The notes under the pieces: model-generated | Told to the model about the DNA's origin: nothing | What the model saw: the letters and a program-made list of their open reading frames with translations, nothing else | The model's database searches: none | Part shown: piece after piece, positions 1 through 5,072 of the stretch | How positions within the stretch are numbered: the stretch's first letter is position 1 | Layout of the letters: each line of letters opens with the position of its first letter | Made by a program: the position numbers and the translations under genes | Assembly (NCBI GenBank): GCA_035560935.1 | Contig: DATMYQ010000243.1 | Location: 1-8,674, forward strand | From: DATMYQ01 sp035560935 | GTDB taxonomy: Bacteria > Bacillota > Negativicutes > Sporomusales > Sporomusaceae | Length of the DNA stretch: 8,674 bases | Reading direction: 5' to 3'

Positions 1-1
1 C

Positions 2-61
2 CATCGCGCTACCCACATTAACGTCGATGCCGGTACGGCCGTCGTTAGAATCAATAAGTAA
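2..61 (+). CDS. Possible C-terminal end of a convergent gene cut by the window edge
   Basis: An open frame runs in from the left edge and ends at a TAA at 59-61, giving 19 visible residues that end in DAGTAVVRINK. If real, it is the tail of a plus-strand gene converging on the exported-protein gene, with an 11-base tail-to-tail overlap. Nineteen open codons are expected by chance often enough that this is weak. The composition (alternating hydrophobic residues, then a basic end) looks protein-like, but I recognise no family. The bases to the left of the window would settle it. Confidence 0.2.
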   Translation, partial: HRATHINVDAGTAVVRINK

Positions 62-605
62 ACAAACGCCAAACGGGCAGATCTCCCGGAACGCTGGTCC
101 GGCCGGACCGGATCGCTTCCCAGTCCACATTGGCATGCGGATCAAACATGCAGGTGACTTTCTCGCCCGGATAAAAAGCGATGATATTCTCAAACCCTAA
201 TTTTGCATCCGGATAAATGCTAACAATTTCATTCCAGCTTGATCCGGCATGAATGCCCTGTCGTGTCATGAATTGCGACGAACAAGCTTCCAACCGGTAG
301 ATTTTTCCGGCCTCATCCCATATTAACTTGATAGCCGGCTGATCAGCCGCTGCCGCCGGGATATAGATATTTGTCACCCGCGCCGATCTGCCTTCTCCGA
401 CCGGTTCGACCGCATCCACGCTTCGCCCCTGATAAACATCCCGGACAACCTGGTTTACCCCGTCCGGTGTTAACCCGCTGTCAATGAGGCCAACATGTCC
501 GTCACCCACCAAATACCGTTCTGAATCATTGGTCATATCGCCGGCAGCAGCCGTACCCATGGTGCCGATCAACACTCCCAGCAAAAACACCAGTATTTTC
601 AACAT
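51..605 (-). CDS. Small exported protein of unknown function
   Basis: A 184-residue protein with a clear Sec-type signal peptide: a lysine at position 3, a hydrophobic core (LVFLLGVLIG, about 5-14) and an AAA|GD cleavage site near residue 21. No lipobox cysteine is present, so the mature protein of about 163 residues should be secreted, periplasmic or surface-located. It has just two cysteines (C108, C152), which could form a disulfide. The middle part (GIHAGSSWNEIVSIYPDAKLG, about 117-137) has the look of small secreted domains with a 'G-x-x-x-G-S-x-x-x-E-I-x-x-x-YP' pattern. I cannot name the family; a DUF1131-like fold is only a guess. The frame stays open to an ATG at 710, but the start is placed at 605 because a purine-rich ribosome binding site lies at 615-623 and a TATAAT box at 655-660 lies inside the longer version. 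The gene is divergent from the GlcD gene, and no terminator is seen at its 3' end. Confidence 0.75.
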   Translation of the reverse strand: MLKILVFLLGVLIGTMGTAAAGDMTNDSERYLVGDGHVGLIDSGLTPDGVNQVVRDVYQGRSVDAVEPVGEGRSARVTNIYIPAAAADQPAIKLIWDEAGKIYRLEACSSQFMTRQGIHAGSSWNEIVSIYPDAKLGFENIIAFYPGEKVTCMFDPHANVDWEAIRSGRTSVPGDLPVWRLFTY

Positions 606-614
606 ATACGAAAA

Positions 615-623
615 CCCCTCTCC
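615..623 (-). promoter_or_regulatory. Ribosome binding site fixing the start of the exported protein
   Basis: On the minus strand this reads GGAGAGGGG and ends 9 bases before the ATG at 605. No comparable site precedes the in-frame ATG at 710, so this site decides the start. Confidence 0.7.
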
Positions 624-654
624 GGCGGCAGACGATGCTGCGCCATTCCTAATG

Positions 655-681
655 ATTATACAATTTTTCACAATTTCGCAA
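655..681 (-). promoter_or_regulatory. Probable sigma-A-type promoter of the exported-protein gene
   Basis: The minus strand has a perfect TATAAT at 655-660. The best -35 match is TTGCGA at 676-681 (4 of 6), but with a short 15-base spacer; TTTGCG with 16 bases is an alternative. Transcription would begin near 648, leaving a leader of about 43 bases before the ATG at 605. The -10 is convincing. The -35 is weak, which would fit activator help or an extended contact. Confidence 0.5.
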
Positions 682-696
682 AAGATTATTTCGCAA
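673..696 (-). repeat. Two direct copies of TTGCGAAAT at the exported-protein promoter
   Basis: The nine-base word TTGCGAAAT occurs twice on the minus strand, at 688-696 and 673-681, 15 bases apart start to start. The inner copy covers the candidate -35. Two in-phase copies upstream of a weak -35 are a common arrangement for a transcription-factor site, but no regulator is identified and the shorter word TTGCGAAA also occurs inside coding sequence. Confidence 0.45.
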
Positions 697-723
697 TAAA
701 TTTTCCGCACCCTTCATAAACCT

Positions 724-751
724 CTGGCAACCAGCAGGTAATTTCTATTTT
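724..751 (+). promoter_or_regulatory. Weak candidate promoter with a small palindrome before the GlcD gene
   Basis: CTGGCA at 724-729 and TATTTT at 746-751 (each 4 of 6 to consensus, 16-base spacer) would start transcription about 30 bases before the ATG at 790. The -35 overlaps a perfect short inverted repeat, CTGG-CAA-CCAG, at 724-734. GntR/FadR-type regulators of lactate and related acid use often bind TGG...CCA-type palindromes with a 3-base centre, so this could be an operator, but arms of four bases are too short to be firm. Confidence 0.25.
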
Positions 752-789
752 CTGTCCAATAAAAATAACCATAAAGGAGGTTATCCCTT

Positions 790-2193
790 ATGACACTGTA
801 TCACGCGGTCACTCCGGCCATCATCGCAGAGTTGCGGCAAATTGCCGGTGCCAAAAACACCATCGTTGACCCGGAGAAAATGGAACCATACTCCCACGAC
901 GAAGTCACCGACTCCCGTTATCATCACTGCCCGGAAGTGGTGGTTTTACCGGAAACCACGGCTCAGGTGGCACAAATCATCCAGTTGGCCAACCGGGAAC
1001 TCATTCCGGTCATTCCCCGCGGCGGCGGCACCGGTCTGGCCTGTGGCGCCGTTCCGCTGTCCGGCGGCCTGGTCCTTAGTCTGGAGCGAATGAACCGGTT
1101 GCTGGAACTGAACACCGACAGCATGTACATGATTGTGGAACCGGGCGTTTTAACCGAAGAAGTTCAAAAAGCAGCCAAGGCGGCCGGTCTGTTTTACGCC
1201 GGCGATCCCTGCAGCGGCGACAGTTGCTTTATCGGCGGCAACGCCGCCACCAACGCCGGTGGTAATCGTGCGGTGAAATACGGTACTACCCGGGATCAAA
1301 TCTATGCGTTGGAAGTGGTCACTCCTACCGGCGACATTGTCCGGCTGGGCGGCCGTCTGGAAAAAGTATCCACCGGTTATAGTCTGGAACAATTAATTAT
1401 CGGTTCCGAAGGTACGCTGGGCATTATTACTCAGCTTACTCTGCGGCTGGTGCCGCTCCCGCGGCACGTAACCGATCTGTTGGCGATATTCCCGACGATC
1501 GAAACCACCATCGCCATGGTGGGTAAAATTATCCGTGCCGGCATCACGCCCGCCTGCATAGAATTTATGGACAACGCGACCATTCAGTCGGTAGAGCGGT
1601 TTCTCAACGAAAAACTCCCCCACAGCGACCAGGGGCACTATCTGATTGTTCAGTTGGAAGGGCAGAGCGAAGATGATCTGGATGACAAAAGTGTTTTGAT
1701 CGATGAACTCTGCAGCGAAAATGGCGCCCTCACGGTATTAGTAGCCGACTCGCAAAAAATCTGGCGCGCCCGCAAAGCGTTTGCCGAAGCAGTCCGGCAC
1801 GAAAGCCTGGTCATGAGCAAAGAAGACATTGTGGTTCCGGTGGACCAAATTCCGGGCATGATGGAAGACATTGCCCGGTTAAGCAGCGAATACGGCTTAA
1901 CCGCCCGCACCGCCAGCCACGCCGGCGACGGCAACATTCACCTGAACCTGCTGCGCTATGACATGGCAGAAAGCGACTGGGACCACACACTAGATGCTTT
2001 TCAGCATGCCCTTTATAGCCTCGTCTATCAGCGGGGCGGCAAGCTGTCCGGTGAACACGGCATCGGCTATAAGCGCAAACAACTGATGCGGGAATTCACT
2101 CCCGCTTCGGAGCTGGCCATGATGCAGGCGATAAAAAAAGCACTCGACCCTCGTCTGATTTTAAATCCCGGTAAAATTTTCGACATCGTCTGA
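790..2193 (+). CDS. glcD: GlcD-family FAD-linked 2-hydroxyacid dehydrogenase (lactate/glycolate type)
   Basis: A 467-residue protein of the normal family length, cytoplasmic or loosely membrane-bound. The N-terminal FAD-binding (PCMH-type) domain spans about 45-223, with PRGGGTGLACGA (76-87), a Gly/Asn-rich flavin loop ending in AVKYGTTRD (161-169) and IIGSEGTLGIIT (203-214). The C-terminal FAD-oxidase domain (about 224-465) has HAGDGNIH (377-384) and SGEHGIG (420-426). In characterised D-lactate dehydrogenases of this family, H377, H384 and H423 or their neighbours form the metal/substrate site. The family oxidises D-lactate, glycolate or related 2-hydroxyacids to the 2-oxoacid, passing electrons from FAD to quinone, a GlcE/GlcF-type partner or an electron-transfer flavoprotein. 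None of these partners is within the window, so substrate and acceptor are unknown. A strong AAAGGAGG at 773-780 lies 9 bases before the ATG. The gene is a single-gene unit ended by the terminator at 2239-2283. The symbol denotes the family, not proven glycolate use. Confidence 0.9.
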   Translation: MTLYHAVTPAIIAELRQIAGAKNTIVDPEKMEPYSHDEVTDSRYHHCPEVVVLPETTAQVAQIIQLANRELIPVIPRGGGTGLACGAVPLSGGLVLSLERMNRLLELNTDSMYMIVEPGVLTEEVQKAAKAAGLFYAGDPCSGDSCFIGGNAATNAGGNRAVKYGTTRDQIYALEVVTPTGDIVRLGGRLEKVSTGYSLEQLIIGSEGTLGIITQLTLRLVPLPRHVTDLLAIFPTIETTIAMVGKIIRAGITPACIEFMDNATIQSVERFLNEKLPHSDQGHYLIVQLEGQSEDDLDDKSVLIDELCSENGALTVLVADSQKIWRARKAFAEAVRHESLVMSKEDIVVPVDQIPGMMEDIARLSSEYGLTARTASHAGDGNIHLNLLRYDMAESDWDHTLDAFQHALYSLVYQRGGKLSGEHGIGYKRKQLMREFTPASELAMMQAIKKALDPRLILNPGKIFDIV

Positions 2194-2238
2194 TCATTAC
2201 GGCGATTGGAAATGAATCCGCTGTCCCCTTTTTGCGCC

Positions 2239-2283
2239 AAGCCCCCGTTCGCGAAACACAACTTTCGCAAACGGGGGCTTTTT
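2239..2283 (+). terminator. Strong intrinsic terminator after the GlcD gene
   Basis: An 18-base stem (2239-2256 with 2263-2280) with a single G-T wobble-type mismatch and a 6-base loop, rich in G/C at its base, is followed by a T run (TTTTT, 2279-2283). It begins 46 bases after the GlcD stop codon. Read on the minus strand, the hairpin comes 15 bases after the sensor gene's stop codon but lacks a good T run right after the stem. It would end transcription of that gene less efficiently. Confidence 0.92.
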
Positions 2284-2297
2284 CCGTACTATCGCGG

Positions 2298-4739
2298 TTA
2301 GTCCAGATTCGTTCCGCTCACCGCCAGACGTTTTACCAGCATGACTTCATTGCCATGACGATTGTACAGCACCCGGTCCATCCAGGATACCATGATCAAA
2401 ATTCCCCGTCCATTTTCTTCGTACAGGCGTTTTTCAAAGGCCTCTTCGACGGAATTGCGCCTCAAGCCCGCCACCCATTCATTGCCGGCAAACCCCTGTC
2501 CACCGTCCCGGACCCGGATCACTAGAAGACTTCCCAACAGGCTGATCTTCACCGTTGCGTTCATCGATTCCTTCATTCCGTTATTTAACGCTTCCCCCAG
2601 GACGATGTCCACCATATCCGCCTGTGTTCCCGCCACTTTCCCCAGCAGCGCACGAATTCGGGACCGAATCCGTTCATACTCTCCCGGCCGGTCAATCGCA
2701 AAGCGAACCGGAAAGATGGGATGATCGCTGATCCGCAGACACAGAGCGCTGCAATCGTCCCGACGCCATGGATTTGACGCCATTTCGCCCAGCAATCCGA
2801 TCATCTGCTCAAAATTACCCGTTGGACAGGGCAGATCCCGTTTAACCACCTGATCCCATAGCCCATCGCTGATAAAGTAAAACGTGTCACCCGGCCGGAA
2901 CGGTACCGTCCATTCCTGGTATTCGGGATTCTCATCGAGGCCAATAAATGATCCTTCTTTTTTTACCATCACCGGCAAAGCCTGACAACCCGCCAAAAAG
3001 CCGTAAATACCGGCGGTAACAAAACTCAGCGTCCGGTGCCGGAAATCCGCCTCAAAATAAATAGCCGCCGCATAAGTATCCTCCGAAAAATATTTCAAGA
3101 CATGGTGATTGATCCAGTTTAACTTAGCCGGCAAACGCATCGGCGAATTAAGGACATCCCGAAAGTACGTGCTGACGACAATCGCCTGCAGCGAACTGGC
3201 CACGCCATGACCGGACACATCCAGCACAAAACCGGAAAAGCGTTTATGTTCCTGGCTCCAGGCATAGTCGTAGCTGTCGCCGCTGACCAGGTAATATGGT
3301 GAATAGATCGCCCGCACCGATAGTAACAAATCGTCAAAACTACGGGGCAACAAGCCCCGCTGGACATTCGCCGCCAAAGTAACTTCATTTTCCAGCATCG
3401 CTTTGGCCCGGTGCAGAGCCGCCGTCCGTTCCTCCACCCGAATTTCCAATTCTTCCTTCGCCTGCATCAGACCATCTTCCATTTTTTTTCTTCCGGAAAT
3501 ATCCTGGAACAGCATGGCAAACTGTCCGGTTTGCGGCGAGAAAATTTTTACCTCATAATACCGGTCCAAATCCCGGCTGTAGTGTTCGTATTCCTGCTGC
3601 CCGCCATCTTCGGCAACCCGGTAGCACTTCCGGATAAACGCCGGTGACCAGAGGAATCCCAAATCCCGCCCCTGCATTCCCACCTTTTCCCGCACCGCCA
3701 GTCCGGTCAGTCGTTCAAAGGCGCGATTCGCCTGCAGCAAACGGTAGTTGGACGCTTGTCCCTGGTTATCATAAATCACTTCGCATAAGACAGCGCCGGA
3801 AATCATTTCCTCAAACAAGCGCCGGTACTGTTCTTCGCCGACAGCCAACCGTTTCTCCGTCCTGCATCGATTTTCTATTTCGACGTTCAACGCCTGATTA
3901 GCATTCTGCAATTCATCGTTCACGGCCAGAATTTCTTCATTCAATGCGATCAACATCTGGTTGGCGGCAAACAGTTCCTGAGTCCGTTCATCCACCTTCT
4001 GCTCCAGTTCTTCGTTGACTTTTCGCAACTCTTCCTGGGTTACATCCAATGCCACCAGGCTGGTCTGGATCTTATCCGTCATTTTTTCAAACGCGGTATA
4101 TAATTGCCGGATTTCGCGGGGCCAGCCGTCCTGACCGGTTCGGGGAAATTCATCATCCCCCAGCATCGTTTCTCCATCCGCCACGCAGCTCATCGTCTTA
4201 GCCAGCTTCGTAATCGGTCGGGACACCCGTTGGGCCACCAGAAAAATAATTCCCCACAACATCAATAAAATCAACAAATTCTGTCCGGCAATAATAACCA
4301 ATTCGCGTTGCAGCTGTTCATTGCGAAACATTTCCGTAAACGTTACCGTCAATGTCCCTATTTTCTGTCCCTGCTGCATCACTTGTCGCTCCATTATCAC
4401 CATACCGGGATCCTGGTATTCCCGGGTATTTTTCCCGCCCTGAAACAGCACCGATTCGGTTTTAGTGTCCAGATTCACTATGGTGATCACTACGGATGCG
4501 ACCTCCGGATCCTGGAAAATGGCTTCGCCGCCAGCACGAATCGCCGCTAAATTATACTCCCATAGCGACAATCCCAGTCCCATAGAAGCCAAATCCATCA
4601 TCAGGGTATTCTTTTGGGAAAACTCCGCCTTTGCTTTTTCTTTAACCTGTGAATACTCCCAAAAGCCCTGCCCTAACGAGAAAAATAACGAGAATAAAAT
4701 CACTGGAATCGCAAACTTATCGCGCAGCGCAATCTTCAT
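2298..4739 (-). CDS. Membrane sensor with HAMP, PAS, SpoIIE-type phosphatase and anti-sigma-type ATPase domains
   Basis: An 813-residue inner-membrane signalling protein. Segments in order: TM1 (about 10-25); an extracytoplasmic sensor (about 26-146, with LWEYNLAAIRAGGEAI at 59-74); TM2 (about 147-169); HAMP (about 168-226, RPITKLA); coiled coil (about 230-300); PAS (about 301-417); a second coiled coil (about 418-455); PP2C/SpoIIE phosphatase (about 456-670); and a GHKL ATPase of RsbW/SpoIIAB type (about 675-805). The phosphatase keeps its acidic metal ligands: GDSYD (D488, D491), DVSGHG (D507), SDG (D625) and DD (661-662). The ATPase keeps its N-box (E716, N720), DGGQGF (745-750) and GRGI (777-780). 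Known relatives control STAS-domain anti-anti-sigma proteins by opposite phosphatase and kinase activities; here both sit in one chain behind a sensor. No STAS protein or sigma factor is in the window, so the target is unknown. The ATG at 4739 is the only usable start after an in-frame stop, with a moderate GAGG 10 bases upstream. Confidence 0.93.
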   Translation of the reverse strand: MKIALRDKFAIPVILFSLFFSLGQGFWEYSQVKEKAKAEFSQKNTLMMDLASMGLGLSLWEYNLAAIRAGGEAIFQDPEVASVVITIVNLDTKTESVLFQGGKNTREYQDPGMVIMERQVMQQGQKIGTLTVTFTEMFRNEQLQRELVIIAGQNLLILLMLWGIIFLVAQRVSRPITKLAKTMSCVADGETMLGDDEFPRTGQDGWPREIRQLYTAFEKMTDKIQTSLVALDVTQEELRKVNEELEQKVDERTQELFAANQMLIALNEEILAVNDELQNANQALNVEIENRCRTEKRLAVGEEQYRRLFEEMISGAVLCEVIYDNQGQASNYRLLQANRAFERLTGLAVREKVGMQGRDLGFLWSPAFIRKCYRVAEDGGQQEYEHYSRDLDRYYEVKIFSPQTGQFAMLFQDISGRKKMEDGLMQAKEELEIRVEERTAALHRAKAMLENEVTLAANVQRGLLPRSFDDLLLSVRAIYSPYYLVSGDSYDYAWSQEHKRFSGFVLDVSGHGVASSLQAIVVSTYFRDVLNSPMRLPAKLNWINHHVLKYFSEDTYAAAIYFEADFRHRTLSFVTAGIYGFLAGCQALPVMVKKEGSFIGLDENPEYQEWTVPFRPGDTFYFISDGLWDQVVKRDLPCPTGNFEQMIGLLGEMASNPWRRDDCSALCLRISDHPIFPVRFAIDRPGEYERIRSRIRALLGKVAGTQADMVDIVLGEALNNGMKESMNATVKISLLGSLLVIRVRDGGQGFAGNEWVAGLRRNSVEEAFEKRLYEENGRGILIMVSWMDRVLYNRHGNEVMLVKRLAVSGTNLD

Positions 4740-4798
4740 CGCATTCCGTCCTCACTGGCCGTTCCCGACACTTTCCAGCTTTGCCCGGTCCGGTCCAA
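4736..4798 (-). CDS. Possible 20-residue leader ORF coupled to the sensor gene
   Basis: A TTG at 4796-4798 stands 8 bases after a perfect AGGAGG (minus strand, 4807-4812), the best ribosome binding site in this leader. The frame encodes 20 residues (DRTGQSWKVSGTASEDGMR after the start) and stops at a TGA that overlaps the sensor gene's ATG as ATGA, the classic layout for translational coupling. The sensor's own binding site is weaker, so ribosomes loaded here could feed it. Against it: the start is TTG, 20 open codons arise easily by chance, and the peptide resembles nothing I know. It could be a regulatory leader peptide, a coupling device or a coincidence. Confidence 0.35.
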   Translation of the reverse strand: MDRTGQSWKVSGTASEDGMR

Positions 4799-4806
4799 AC
4801 CCGATT

Positions 4807-4812
4807 CCTCCT
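4807..4812 (-). promoter_or_regulatory. AGGAGG ribosome binding site far upstream of the sensor start
   Basis: A consensus AGGAGG on the minus strand lies 67 bases before the sensor's ATG, too far to serve it directly. It is well placed (8 bases) for the TTG of the possible leader ORF. No in-frame extension of the sensor can use it, because a TGA stop lies just upstream of the sensor's ATG in that frame. Confidence 0.45.
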
Positions 4813-4869
4813 ATAACACGTCCATTGCCAAAGCTTTTTTCGTCAGCGACTTTATCCACTCTTCTCTAT

Positions 4870-4899
4870 ATGGTATCACAATTTTCCGTATTTTCGCAA
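4870..4899 (-). promoter_or_regulatory. Candidate promoter of the sensor gene
   Basis: On the minus strand TTGCGA (4894-4899, 4 of 6) and TACCAT (4870-4875, 4 of 6) are separated by 18 bases. Transcription would begin near 4863, giving a long leader of about 120 bases before the ATG, which contains the AGGAGG and possible leader ORF. The segment 4878-4899 closely matches the promoter region of the exported-protein gene. No better pair was seen in 4740-4990, but both boxes are imperfect. Confidence 0.35.
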
Positions 4900-4990
4900 G
4901 GTAGTGCGTATTCAGATCACTTTGCACTCTTGTTTTTGTGAACAATTCCCGTTTTGTCAGAAAACCTCTCTATTTTGCCGAATTTTTTTT

Positions 4991-5050
4991 AAAATAAAAC
5001 CCCCGAGCAGAAGATCACGTCGTAAAACAACGCATTCTCGCCCGGGGGTT
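4991..5050 (-). terminator. Intrinsic terminator after the PFOR gene
   Basis: Read on the minus strand, arms at 5037-5050 and 4998-5007 pair (AACCCCCG with CGGGGGTT at the base, plus CGAG with CTCG if a few bases bulge). A T-rich run, TTTTATTTT (4991-4999), follows. The roughly 29-base interior can form a smaller hairpin (CGTTG with CGACG, one G-T pair), so the structure is longer than a minimal terminator. It begins 22 bases after the PFOR stop and separates PFOR transcription from the sensor gene downstream. Confidence 0.85.
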
Positions 5051-5072
5051 GTCTGTTAGTCAGGAGAGTTGA

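Larger units (their letters stand above)
4740..5072. other. Intergenic region between the sensor and PFOR genes
   Basis: This 333-base gap holds, from the PFOR side, the PFOR terminator (4991-5050), an AT-rich stretch with no clear gene (about 4900-4990), the candidate sensor promoter (4870-4899), and the sensor leader with its AGGAGG and possible 20-codon ORF (4736-4812). I see no tRNA and no convincing riboswitch fold. Confidence 0.6.

Noticed and set aside
1..50. A continuation of a minus-strand operon beyond the exported-protein gene
   Set aside because: Only about 50 bases are visible after the stop codon, with no ribosome binding site before the single ATG at 2-4, so nothing can be claimed.
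606..710. N-terminal extension of the exported protein to an ATG at 710
   Set aside because: The extension would put a cysteine-containing non-signal stretch ahead of a good signal peptide, lacks a ribosome binding site, and contains the TATAAT promoter box. The start at 605 has a good binding site.
2263..2270. A further TTGCGAAA word (minus strand) near the GlcD terminator, as another copy of the promoter motif
   Set aside because: It forms part of the terminator stem and lacks the AAAATTGT half. The same word also occurs in the sensor's coding sequence at 4021-4028 and 4321-4328, so the word alone is not informative.
4923..4950. TTGTGAA-like half-sites (near 4936-4942, 668-674 and 4875-4880) as Rex redox-repressor operators
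   Set aside because: Rex sites need an inverted TTGTGAA...TTCACAA pair with a short centre. Only half-sites are present, and the flanking bases do not complete the palindrome.
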